From UBA4661 sp002405405 (lineage in GTDB: Bacteria; Bacteroidota; Ignavibacteria; Kapaibacteriales; UBA4661), in NCBI GenBank assembly GCA_036847245.1, contig DAIUAL010000004.1, positions 1 to 53,375 of the forward strand: a stretch of 53,375 nt of DNA. Reading direction: 5' to 3'. The position numbers and the translations under genes were made by a program. This document shows, in pieces, positions 34,361 to 42,372 of the stretch (positions within the stretch are counted from its first letter, which is position 1; each line of letters opens with the position of its first letter). The notes beneath the pieces are model-generated. The model was not told where the DNA came from, did no database searches, and worked only from the letters and a program-made list of their open reading frames with translations.

Positions 34361-36094
34361 TCAAAGAGATTCTGCCACATGCATGCGACCAAATTGGGAT
34401 AATTCTTTGGCACTTTGGAGGGCTGCCGGTGTAATTATTTCACCACTCAAGAGCCTTGCAACTTCACGAATGTGCTCTTCTTCATCAAGGCTAAAAGCAT
34501 GAATCGATGTTGTAGAATCTGACTGTGTTTTTTTTACCAGAATGTGCCAATCAGCGAGTGCTGCAATTTGCGGTAAATGTGTAATCACGATGATTTGATG
34601 AAAACGCGAAAGCTCCTTCATGATCTGACCTGCTTTTTGAGCAATACGTCCGCTAATTCCAGTATCAATTTCATCAAAAACCATCATGGGTAGTTTGTCC
34701 GGTTCTGAGGCAAGAGCTGTTTTGAGTGCAAGCATGACTCGCGAAACCTCGCCACCGGAAGCAATGCGTACCAGTGGGCGTAGCGGCTCGCCGGGGTTAG
34801 CAGCTATCATAAATTCAATTTTATCGATACCTTGTGGATAAGCATAGACAGTCTTATCATCTATGGTGACTGCCGAGTGCTCTTGGGCATCAGCCGGGGT
34901 CGTTTCGATATGAACTGCAAATTGTGTTTTTTCCATACCCAACTGCTTGAGTGTCGCCATGACATTTTTTTCAGCTTTCCGGGCGATGATAGCGCGTTCA
35001 GTAGAGAGTTGTTTGCCATACAAAGTCATTTGCTGGCGTGCTTGAGAAGCGGATTGGCGAAGTTTTTCTGCCTCATGATCGACATTATCAACAAGTGCAA
35101 GCTCACGTTCGAGTTCAGCACGTTTCAAAAGAACGTCTTCAATGCTGCCAAATTTTTTTCGCAAACGAGAAAGTTGTTGCAGTCTATAGCGCAGTTGCTC
35201 TAATCGGTCGGCATCAAAATCAATATTATCACGGTAATCACTGATTGCATCGGAAACTTCATCAATCGTAACTATGACTGAGCGAAATTCTTCGGCAAGA
35301 TCCTGAAAAGAGGCATCAATCGCAGCAATATCATCAAGTGTTCTACGCGCACGTTTTGCTCGTTCGCGCAACGAATCTTCATCATCTGTAAGCAAGGTGT
35401 ATAGACCACCGGTAAGTTCACTCAAACGCTCGGCACTTTCTCGAATACGAAGTTCATTGCGAATTTCTTCATCTTCATTCTCGCGTGGATCGATGTCTTC
35501 AATTTCTTTGAGTTGAAAACGTTTAAATTCTTCTTGTTCGCGGAGTTGTCGTTGCTGCACAAGAAGATTTTCCAAAGCATCAGTTGCCGTTCGTAATGTT
35601 TGATAGGCAGCAGAATATGAGTGAACCAATCCCGCCGGAACGCCGAGTGCGTCAACGAAATGAATATGTTCATCGGCACGAAGTAAGGATTGATGTTCAT
35701 GTTGTCCGTGAAAATCAACAAGCAAATTGCCGAGTTCACGAGTAAGTGTGAGCGTTGCCGGAGTATCATTGATGAACGAACGAGACGAACCTTTTTCAGA
35801 AATTTCGCGCCGCATAACAAGCTCTTCTGATTCATCAAAATCATGTTGCTGGAGAAAGTTGTAGATTTCTTTATTGCGCAGATTGAGCTTAAATGTACCT
35901 TCGATGATAGCTTTGGAAGCTCCTTTGCGTACATAATCCGCCGAACCGCGCTCGCCAAAAAGCAGGAGCAGTGCATCGACAATAATCGATTTGCCTGCAC
36001 CGGTTTCACCTGTAATGATATTGAGACCTTTGCCAAAGTCTAATTGCAAAGATGCAATAAGAGTAAAATCTTGAATCGAAAGATGTTGAAGCAT
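34361..36094 (-). CDS. recN: DNA repair protein RecN
   Basis: 577 residues, an SMC-like ATPase that acts early in double-strand-break repair. It starts at MLQHLSIQDFTLI, the usual RecN N-terminus; an upstream in-frame ATG at 36130 would add 12 hydrophobic residues not typical of the family. Walker A is GETGAGKS at residues 29-36. The Walker B/D-loop region reads MMVFDEIDTGISGRIAQ near the C-terminus, followed by VITHLPQIAALAD. Between them lies a long coiled-coil (about 160-370) rich in Glu, Arg and Leu. Length and all motifs are normal. It is transcribed away from the tRNA pair. Confidence 0.95.
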   Translation of the reverse strand: MLQHLSIQDFTLIASLQLDFGKGLNIITGETGAGKSIIVDALLLLFGERGSADYVRKGASKAIIEGTFKLNLRNKEIYNFLQQHDFDESEELVMRREISEKGSSRSFINDTPATLTLTRELGNLLVDFHGQHEHQSLLRADEHIHFVDALGVPAGLVHSYSAAYQTLRTATDALENLLVQQRQLREQEEFKRFQLKEIEDIDPRENEDEEIRNELRIRESAERLSELTGGLYTLLTDDEDSLRERAKRARRTLDDIAAIDASFQDLAEEFRSVIVTIDEVSDAISDYRDNIDFDADRLEQLRYRLQQLSRLRKKFGSIEDVLLKRAELERELALVDNVDHEAEKLRQSASQARQQMTLYGKQLSTERAIIARKAEKNVMATLKQLGMEKTQFAVHIETTPADAQEHSAVTIDDKTVYAYPQGIDKIEFMIAANPGEPLRPLVRIASGGEVSRVMLALKTALASEPDKLPMMVFDEIDTGISGRIAQKAGQIMKELSRFHQIIVITHLPQIAALADWHILVKKTQSDSTTSIHAFSLDEEEHIREVARLLSGEIITPAALQSAKELSQFGRMHVAESL

Positions 36095-36319
36095 ACAAAA
36101 CAACCATGAAAAAAAGCGAATGAATCGCATGTCCTGCTACTTTGCAATGCAAACATTGCACAAACAACGAATGCTACTGCAAAGTACATGTTCTCTTCTT
36201 TTCGTGAAAGCAATCGAGTTGCAAAGAAAGAAAAAATTGGCAGAGCAAAGCAAAGCATGTATATTTGTTGTTCTTTGTGAAAAAAAAGTGTAATAGCTAT
36301 TGACAACATAGTCGTCGTT

Positions 36320-36406
36320 GGAGAGATGCCAGAGCGGTTGAACGGGGCGGTCTCGAAAACCGTTATATGGGTAACCATATCGAGGGTTCGAATCCCTCTC
36401 TCTCCG
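36320..36406 (+). tRNA. tRNA-Ser(CGA)
   Basis: An 87-base cloverleaf with a class II variable arm. Acceptor GGAGAGA pairs with TCTCTCC, discriminator G. The anticodon stem is GCGGT/ACCGT around loop CTCGAAA, giving anticodon CGA (reads UCG). The T-arm is GAGGG-TTCGAAT-CCCTC. The next two bases are CA, so a full CCA is not encoded. Confidence 0.95.
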
Positions 36407-36439
36407 CAGTTCACAAATAATAGTAGAAAGTCAATTCAT

Positions 36440-36523
36440 GGGCAGGTGGCGGAATTGGCAGACGCGTGGGTCTCAGAAGCCCATGAGGTAACACTCGTAA
36501 GGGTTCAAGTCCCTTTTTGCCCA
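36440..36523 (+). tRNA. tRNA-Leu(CAG)
   Basis: An 84-base class II tRNA. Acceptor GGGCAGG pairs with TTTGCCC using two G-U pairs, discriminator A. The anticodon stem TGGGT/GCCCA encloses CTCAGAA, giving anticodon CAG (reads CUG). The T-arm is AAGGG-TTCAAGT-CCCTT. It lies 33 bases after tRNA-Ser, and both share one terminator. Confidence 0.95.
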
Positions 36524-36529
36524 CAGAGT

Positions 36530-36559
36530 AAGCGATGACAATTGATCATCGCTTTTTTT
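36530..36559 (+). terminator. Intrinsic terminator after the tRNA pair
   Basis: Perfect 9-bp stem AAGCGATGA (36530-36538) / TCATCGCTT (36546-36554), 7-base loop, then a run of T. It starts seven bases after tRNA-Leu. Confidence 0.88.
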
Positions 36560-36627
36560 GTGTATAATACATGCTGATGATAGTACGACTTAGCAAAAGT
36601 ACTATAGAATGCTTCGTATAGCCCTGT

Positions 36628-37572
36628 CTATTGCAGGAACGAAAAGGGCTGTGCTATATTTCTGCGATATGCGCTGGCAGTGATGCCTGTATGCTTCCTA
36701 AATTGTTCCGAAAAATAATGTACGCTATTGAAGCCCGTGCGGAACGCTATGTCTGCGATGTTTAATGTTAGATCACTTAATAGTTTTTTTGCTAAGCTAA
36801 GCCGCTGGACAATAATGAACTCGATAGGGGAAATGCCAAATTCCATTTTAAAACTTCGGAAGAAATGAGATTTACTCATGTATGCAACTCTGCTTAACTG
36901 TTCAATTGACAGTGGCTCAGTTAAATGTTCGTGAATGTATTGCATGACTGCAGCAAAACGGTGTGCCGTAGCATGGCGATGATAATCTTTGAGAATTATA
37001 GCTCGTGCTTGTGTTTGCATTAGTCGTATTAATAGTTCTTGTAAAGCATAATTAGCTAAAATATCTTTCGCTATCAGTTGCTCTTGAGTGATTGTAACAA
37101 TTCTGTTTACGGTTTGTACTAAAGATACCGTATTTGATAAGTGATATTCGTCATGTCGAAGTTGCCATTGATCATTTGTTTCCACTTTGGGGTGAGTTTC
37201 ATTCAGTATGTCGATGGTTTCTTGTATTTTTTGCTGATTAATAACTAAGGCAATACACTGCGTTGGATTATCAAGTGATGCTTCTGGAAAATCAATTACC
37301 ATTTCTTGGTTTTGGGGAACAATAACCGATTCACCGGGGATATAGTCAAATTTATCGCTACCGAATACACTCATCTTTTTCTTACCTCGAAGCATGGTTG
37401 TAAATGTCAACTCAGAAAATCGGAGTCGAATATTCTCAGATTGTTGATGTGTTTCGAAAACATTTAATTCACATTGATTTAAGGTAATGACCGATCGATT
37501 TTCGACTAATGTTACTAACTGCTCAGAGGCAGTTAATGGTTGAGATGCGGGAATAATTGCAGAGTGAATCAT
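36628..37572 (-). CDS. AraC-family transcriptional regulator
   Basis: 314 residues from ATG 37572, where a normal N-terminus begins (MIHSAIIPAS); an upstream in-frame ATG at 37665 would add an unlikely 31-residue tail. The N-terminal cupin-like domain has DYIPGESVIVPQNQEMVIDFPEAS, resembling the AraC_N type that senses a small ligand. The C-terminal ~100 residues hold two helix-turn-helix units. LSIEQLSRVAYMSKSHFFRSF is the first, and the second (NIADIAFRTGFNSVHYFSEQF) is the classic AraC signature. It is divergent from the aldehyde dehydrogenase gene, so it most likely activates that gene in response to an aldehyde, alcohol or related compound. The target is inferred from position. Confidence 0.9.
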   Translation of the reverse strand: MIHSAIIPASQPLTASEQLVTLVENRSVITLNQCELNVFETHQQSENIRLRFSELTFTTMLRGKKKMSVFGSDKFDYIPGESVIVPQNQEMVIDFPEASLDNPTQCIALVINQQKIQETIDILNETHPKVETNDQWQLRHDEYHLSNTVSLVQTVNRIVTITQEQLIAKDILANYALQELLIRLMQTQARAIILKDYHRHATAHRFAAVMQYIHEHLTEPLSIEQLSRVAYMSKSHFFRSFKMEFGISPIEFIIVQRLSLAKKLLSDLTLNIADIAFRTGFNSVHYFSEQFRKHTGITASAYRRNIAQPFSFLQ

Positions 37573-37681
37573 AGCTATGTGCAAACGATGTGTAAAATGG
37601 TTGGCAGGGTAAAAATGATAGTATTGTGTAGTGATATGGTAGAATGGCGCAAACATAAGACTCAAAATAAGGATAGTTTGC

Positions 37682-37714
37682 CAACATTCAAAGATTCGCT
37701 ATAAGCGAATGTTG
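37682..37714. promoter_or_regulatory. Nested inverted repeats in the divergent AraC/ALDH intergenic region
   Basis: Outer perfect 8-bp inverted repeat CAACATTC (37682-37689) / GAATGTTG (37707-37714). An inner perfect 7-bp repeat ATTCGCT (37694-37700) / AGCGAAT (37704-37710) has spacer ATA. The site lies about 82 bases before the ALDH start and 110 bases before the regulator start, suitable for an operator of the AraC-type protein. Binding itself is inferred. Confidence 0.5.
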
Positions 37715-37795
37715 CTACAAAATAGAGTACATCATTCTATGCGATCTTCTTCTTAATCCCTTCACCATTTTTTCATTTTTTTCGAGGGCAATGCC

Positions 37796-39352
37796 ATGGC
37801 TTATGCTGAAACATTAGAGACAGCTGAAGTAATTGCTTCAGCAAAAAAAAGTCGGTTAGTGGAACGTCCGACTTTTAAGGCACAATACCAAAATTATATC
37901 GGTGGACGTTGGGTAGCACCCAAATTAGGTCAGTATTTTGATAATATCTCGCCAATCGATGGTAAGGTCTTTACATCGGTGCCACGTTCAACCGCTGAAG
38001 ATGTTGAACAGGCATTAGATGCGGCACATTTTGCATTTCCGGGCTGGTCAAAATCGTCGGCAACATATAGAAGTAATATCTTACTCAAAATTGCAGATGT
38101 CATGGAGCGCAATCTAGAGTATTTAGCACGTGTTGAAACAATCGATAATGGTAAGCCAATCCGTGAAACACGTGCGGCGGATTTGCCTCTGGCGATAGAT
38201 CATTTTCGCTATTTCGCTGGATGTTTGCGTGCAGATGAGGGGAGTATGTCGGAGCATGATGCTCATACTCTTTCCTTACAGATTTATGAGCCAATCGGTG
38301 TGGTGGGGCAAATCATTCCATGGAATTTCCCGATTCTTATGGCGGCGTGGAAGTTAGCTCCTGCGCTTGCCGCAGGATGTACTGTTGTGCTTAAACCTGC
38401 TGAACAAACACCTATTGGTATTCTTTGTTTGATGGAACTGATTGAGGAGATATTGCCGCCAGGTGTGGTGAATGTCGTTAATGGTTTTGGTCTTGAAGCA
38501 GGGAAGCCCTTGGCTACATCGCCACGGATCGCAAAAATTGCTTTTACAGGTGAAACATCTACCGGTAAATTGATTCTACAGTATGCTTCTGAAAACATTA
38601 TTCCAGTTACCATGGAGCTTGGCGGAAAATCACCCAACATTTTTATGCCAAGTGTTATGGATAGCGATGATGAGTTTTTTGACAAGTGTCTTGAAGGAGC
38701 AACAATGTTTGCTCTGAATCAAGGCGAGGTCTGCACATGCCCATCTCGCATTATTGTGCATGAGTCGATTGCAGATGCCTTTTTGGAGCGAGTTGCAGAA
38801 CGTGTTGGGAAGATTAAAGTTGGTCATCCTCTCGATCCTGACACAATGCAAGGTGCACAATCCTCACAAGAACAGTTCAATAAAATTTTGTCATACCTCA
38901 AAATAGGGCGTGATGAAGGGGCAACAGTTATTACGGGAGGCGAGGCGACTCAGTTGGAGCAAGGATTAGAGTGTGGCTATTACATTCAACCGACTCTGCT
39001 GAGGGGTAATAATACTATGCGGGTATTTCAAGAAGAAATTTTTGGTCCTGTCACATCAGCAACTACATTTAGTACTGTTGAAGAAGCTATCTCAATTGCT
39101 AATGACACTTCGTATGGTTTGGGAGCAGGTCTGTGGACACGTGATGCTCATGAAATGTACACAATTCCCCGTGCCATACAAGCAGGGCGCGTGTGGGTGA
39201 ATTGTTATCATGCGTATCCTGCACATGCACCATTTGGAGGGTATAAAAAATCAGGTTTTGGGAGAGAAACACATAAAATGGCTTTGAATCAGTATCGCCA
39301 AGTGAAAAATCTTTTGATTTCATACGACAAAAAAGCATTAGGATTTTTCTGA
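37796..39352 (+). CDS. NAD-dependent aldehyde dehydrogenase, acetaldehyde (AldB/ExaC) type
   Basis: 518 residues, oxidising an aldehyde to its acid with NAD(P). The N-terminus has the subgroup signature NYIGGRWVAP...YFDNISPIDGKVF. NAD-binding elements include PWNFPILMAAWKLAPALAAG and TGETSTGKLI. The general-base Glu274 is in MELGGKSPN and the nucleophile Cys313 is in NQGEVCTCPSR; the paired Cys motif is typical of AldB/ExaC enzymes. ATG 37796 is the start; an ATG at 37791 is out of frame. The gene is divergent from an AraC-type regulator and ends at a strong bidirectional terminator, so it is a one-gene regulon. Acetaldehyde as the natural substrate is inferred from family. Confidence 0.92.
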   Translation: MAYAETLETAEVIASAKKSRLVERPTFKAQYQNYIGGRWVAPKLGQYFDNISPIDGKVFTSVPRSTAEDVEQALDAAHFAFPGWSKSSATYRSNILLKIADVMERNLEYLARVETIDNGKPIRETRAADLPLAIDHFRYFAGCLRADEGSMSEHDAHTLSLQIYEPIGVVGQIIPWNFPILMAAWKLAPALAAGCTVVLKPAEQTPIGILCLMELIEEILPPGVVNVVNGFGLEAGKPLATSPRIAKIAFTGETSTGKLILQYASENIIPVTMELGGKSPNIFMPSVMDSDDEFFDKCLEGATMFALNQGEVCTCPSRIIVHESIADAFLERVAERVGKIKVGHPLDPDTMQGAQSSQEQFNKILSYLKIGRDEGATVITGGEATQLEQGLECGYYIQPTLLRGNNTMRVFQEEIFGPVTSATTFSTVEEAISIANDTSYGLGAGLWTRDAHEMYTIPRAIQAGRVWVNCYHAYPAHAPFGGYKKSGFGRETHKMALNQYRQVKNLLISYDKKALGFF

Positions 39353-39420
39353 TGCTATATTGTATCATGAGCAAACTGTTTGGCATGATAATGTTGTCGG
39401 TAGAATAATATGTGATCGCG

Positions 39421-39464
39421 ACAAAGCAGGAAGAAGCACTACAATTTTCCTGCTTTGTTATTTT
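39421..39464. terminator. Bidirectional terminator between ALDH and the transporter gene
   Basis: Perfect 12-bp stem ACAAAGCAGGAA (39421-39432) / TTCCTGCTTTGT (39447-39458) with a 14-base loop, followed by T-rich sequence. It lies between convergent stops at 39352 and 39509. Confidence 0.8.
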
Positions 39465-39508
39465 GTGAAGACTAAAGAATTATTATATCGTATAGTGAGT
39501 GAATGCAG

Positions 39509-40369
39509 TCATCCCCGTTGCGTAACAACAACACCCACCAAAGCAATGATACCACCAATAACAAATAACTCAGAAGGATATTGCCCAAAGACAGCGATGG
39601 TAAAAAGGGTTGTGAGAATGGGTTGCAAATTATTGAACACTGTAACCTTACTTGCCTCCAAACGGCTCAGAGCATAATTATAGAGCGAAAAACTTACGAC
39701 TGTTGCTCCAATAGCAATGTAGCTGATACCACCCCACTGTGTGAGAGTAATATCCGTAAAAGAAGTTGTTGTAGGAATAAAAGGAAATACGACGAGAAGA
39801 AGAGCAAAGCTCACAAACATAGCCACTGCTGTTGTCGTGAAGGGGTTATATTTCGCCACTAAGCGTCTGCTTGCAATAGTGAAGCATGACCACATAAGCA
39901 TACCACCAGCTTCCATGATATTGCCAATGAAGTATTCAGCACGCAAGTCTGCACCGCGATCAAATAAAACCAAACCGGCACCAAGAAATGCAATTGCCAG
40001 ACCCATGATTTTCAAGCGCGAGCCACGCTCGCCAAAAAGTAGTGCTGACATACAGAAAACCACAGCAGGTGTTAGTGCATAGAGTAAGGCTGCATTGGGT
40101 GGAATAGTATAGCGTAGTCCACCTATAAATAGCATTTGACCGACAAGATTAAAAATACCCAGCAAGATAAAATGCTTGTAATCCGCACGTTCAATTGCCA
40201 TGAACTCAGCACGTTTAGGGTATTGCCACACGGCAAAAACAATGGTAGCAATACCAAGCCGGAGTAAACTGACAATGTTAGGATCTATTGACTGTACAGT
40301 TGCTCGTACGATGATATGCGACAGTGATACGACTACTTGCAAAAAAATAAGGAGGAGGTAAATATTCAT
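39509..40369 (-). CDS. EamA/DMT-superfamily transporter
   Basis: 286 residues from ATG 40369, with about ten hydrophobic helices in two EamA halves. The first half ends near LFDRGADL and the second runs through LMWSCFTIASRRL, YIAIGATVVSFSLYNYAL and the final GGIIALVGVVVTQRG. EamA marks include LRLGIATIVFAVW and YALTPAVVFCMSALLFGERGSRLKIMGLAIAFLGAGLV. The upstream in-frame ATG at 40468 is rejected because it would overlap the next gene by 65 bases. The family exports amino acids, metabolites or drugs; this substrate cannot be told. It lies 34 bases downstream of the acyltransferase gene on the same strand and is probably co-transcribed with it. Confidence 0.88.
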   Translation of the reverse strand: MNIYLLLIFLQVVVSLSHIIVRATVQSIDPNIVSLLRLGIATIVFAVWQYPKRAEFMAIERADYKHFILLGIFNLVGQMLFIGGLRYTIPPNAALLYALTPAVVFCMSALLFGERGSRLKIMGLAIAFLGAGLVLFDRGADLRAEYFIGNIMEAGGMLMWSCFTIASRRLVAKYNPFTTTAVAMFVSFALLLVVFPFIPTTTSFTDITLTQWGGISYIAIGATVVSFSLYNYALSRLEASKVTVFNNLQPILTTLFTIAVFGQYPSELFVIGGIIALVGVVVTQRG

Positions 40370-40403
40370 GATAAAAATCAGTACAAGCAAAAAAAGGCCT
40401 TCC

Positions 40404-41414
40404 CTAAAACTTATAGTGATAGGTCGAACGAATAAAACCTTTTGCATCAAAGCGTTCTTTGTATGCAATCAAATCAAGAGCAGGTGTCATAGGGTTAGGG
40501 TCAGCCGGAACTTGTGAAACACCGATATCGACATAACGAAAACCACCTTGGATGGCGCGTTTGACTGTTTCGTACATAATCAAGTAGACGGGTTTATACT
40601 CTTGATACTCATATAAAAGCATATTATAGAAACATAAAAGGACATTGCTATTGCAAGCAAAAAGTAAGGATCCGGCAATGGGTGTATCGTTGAGATATAC
40701 TATCAGTAGGTCGAGCGATTCCGGAACCAACTCTTGTAGTCGTAAGAGATCTTCCAGTGTATGTGTTGCTTTGGCATTATGTTTTTTCTTGTTTTCGTTT
40801 AGTATGTGGTGGAATGCTGTATAATCAGCAATTGAACCTGTACTTTTTTCAATTCGAAGTTGAGAAGTTTTAAGTGTTTTGCGGACAGATTTTCGCGCTG
40901 TTTTATCGAAATGTTCAATAAAAGCATCATGCTCAACAGACCAGTTGCGAACATCGATTGCATGAGAAATATAGTGTAATTCATGCGAAAATCTACGATA
41001 TAGCATAGCATACTCTAGATGCTGGTTCTGCTTGGTTTGATACATACAAGGGGGGGGGATAAAATAGCTATCACTCCAACCTTGCTTCGTTCCATAGGCA
41101 ATGAAGGCATCAATAATGTTTTGAGCTGTTTGATATGAAATATCATTTGTTACAATCCCACCATAACTGGCTCCCACAGGTGACCAAAATTTTTTTGTTC
41201 CATGAATCTGATCGGTAATTACCCCCCCCGGTATGATGCCAATAAGTGTATCGCCTTGATAAATCATCTGATGATGAAAATTGAATTTTTCCGCAGGGTG
41301 GTAGTCTAAGAAATCTTGTCGATGAAAGAGTGTTCCGTTATTCGACGACCGAATAAATGCTTCCCATACGGAGCGTTGATCAGGGGTGTAGGGTGTGATC
41401 GAGATAGATTTCAT
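40404..41414 (-). CDS. FemAB/GNAT-like acyltransferase with two long homopolymer tracts
   Basis: 336 residues from ATG 41414 (MKSISITPYTPDQ). The fold resembles FemAB-type peptidyl or acyl transferases with a C-terminal GNAT half: a first half with GTLFHRQDFLDYH and WSPVGASYGGIV, then LDLLIVYLNDTPIAGSLLFA and YMLLYEYQEYKPVYLIMYETVKRAIQGGFRYVDIG-type GNAT strands (broken here only for length). Such proteins add amino acids or acyl groups to peptidoglycan, lipids or sugars; the acceptor is unknown. The coding strand carries C9 (41050-41058, encoding PPP) and G8 (41222-41229, encoding PGG). Slippage at either would frameshift the gene, so phase variation or assembly error are both possible. It precedes the DMT transporter gene. 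Confidence 0.75.
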   Translation of the reverse strand: MKSISITPYTPDQRSVWEAFIRSSNNGTLFHRQDFLDYHPAEKFNFHHQMIYQGDTLIGIIPGGVITDQIHGTKKFWSPVGASYGGIVTNDISYQTAQNIIDAFIAYGTKQGWSDSYFIPPPCMYQTKQNQHLEYAMLYRRFSHELHYISHAIDVRNWSVEHDAFIEHFDKTARKSVRKTLKTSQLRIEKSTGSIADYTAFHHILNENKKKHNAKATHTLEDLLRLQELVPESLDLLIVYLNDTPIAGSLLFACNSNVLLCFYNMLLYEYQEYKPVYLIMYETVKRAIQGGFRYVDIGVSQVPADPNPMTPALDLIAYKERFDAKGFIRSTYHYKF

Positions 41415-41741
41415 AGAAAACAGACGCACATTCTGAAACAAATTGTAAAGTACAATTGTCGTGCATTTATTGTTCTTGACCAAATAGAAAGTATTTTCTT
41501 TTGGTCTGACAGATTCTTCATCATGTGACCTCTTGGGGGAAAAGGTTGTTAAGTGGCGAACTTTGTCAGTTTGATATATAGTGGCTGATATTCTTCAAGA
41601 TTTCGTTGTAATGAGAGAAGATAGACAAGTGTGGAAACGCTATATTGTGGCATGAAAAATGTTCATCAAGAACTGATACAAGCGATTACTGTTTGCGTTG
41701 GCAAATGATTTTCTCCAATTTGCTGTCAGATTGATGACTCT
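41415..41741. other. 327-base intergenic region with one inverted repeat
   Basis: This divergent region between the acyltransferase and the coiled-coil protein holds no convincing gene. GACCAAA (41478-41484) / TTTGGTC (41500-41506) is a perfect 7-bp inverted repeat with a partly palindromic interior, 64-92 bases before the acyltransferase start. It could be an operator or a leader hairpin. A short frame from GTG near 41580 to TGA (24 codons) is not supported. Confidence 0.3.
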
Positions 41742-42323
41742 ATGAACACATCAAAAACACTCTTCGGGTATGCCGCAATGAATGACATTATTAACACATT
41801 GGAAACTGCGGTTCTGAAAAATCACAAATCCATGCTTGAACTCCATTCGCGAGTGGTACAGATGGATAAAGAAGCCACAGAAGTTGCTGAGGATCTCGCA
41901 ACACTTCGTATTGATGCCAAAGCCGTTTTTGAGCAAGCTGGGCATGGCTATATGACTGATTATGTCGAAAAAAAATATCGCTCATCGCAAGATCATAAGC
42001 GTCGAGTGCAGGCAACTGTTGTCCAGTATCAAGATATTTTTCCGAAACTTTTGTACTATGTCAAACAAGTGCAAGTGCAAGTTGCTTTGCTTCGTTCTCA
42101 AGTGAATTTCCATGGTGATGTGTTGGTGAGTCCCGAGGTGATAGAACCTTTCACCGACAATATCAAGCTTGTCAATGAGATCCTTCAAAGCATGGTCAAA
42201 AGCATCAGTGATTTACAGCATGCGTATTCAATGGCTCGTGAAACAGTGAATCAGATGAAAACGCTTCGTGAAGATATTAAGAAGCGTATGGTTGCTGTGC
42301 AAAATGGCGAAACAGCGATTTAA
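41742..42323 (+). CDS. Coiled-coil protein of unknown function
   Basis: 193 residues, almost wholly helical and charged, with heptad-like stretches at about 15-60 (LETAVLKNHKSMLELHSRVVQMD) and 130-185 (VNEILQSMVKSISDLQHAYSM... MKTLREDIKKRM). No signal peptide, membrane segment or known motif was found, so it is probably cytosolic. The start could be ATG 41742 or ATG 41778; neither has a clear ribosome site. It lies 49 bases before the secreted FG-GAP-like protein and may share its transcript. I do not recognise the family. Confidence 0.7.
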   Translation: MNTSKTLFGYAAMNDIINTLETAVLKNHKSMLELHSRVVQMDKEATEVAEDLATLRIDAKAVFEQAGHGYMTDYVEKKYRSSQDHKRRVQATVVQYQDIFPKLLYYVKQVQVQVALLRSQVNFHGDVLVSPEVIEPFTDNIKLVNEILQSMVKSISDLQHAYSMARETVNQMKTLREDIKKRMVAVQNGETAI

Positions 42324-42372
42324 GTAAACTTTTGTCTTTCCACCTTAGTATTTCCTTAGGGATTTCGACACT

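Noticed and set aside
41580..41656. A 24-codon frame from GTG in the intergenic region
   Set aside because: It has no ribosome site, no recognisable sequence and a length expected by chance.
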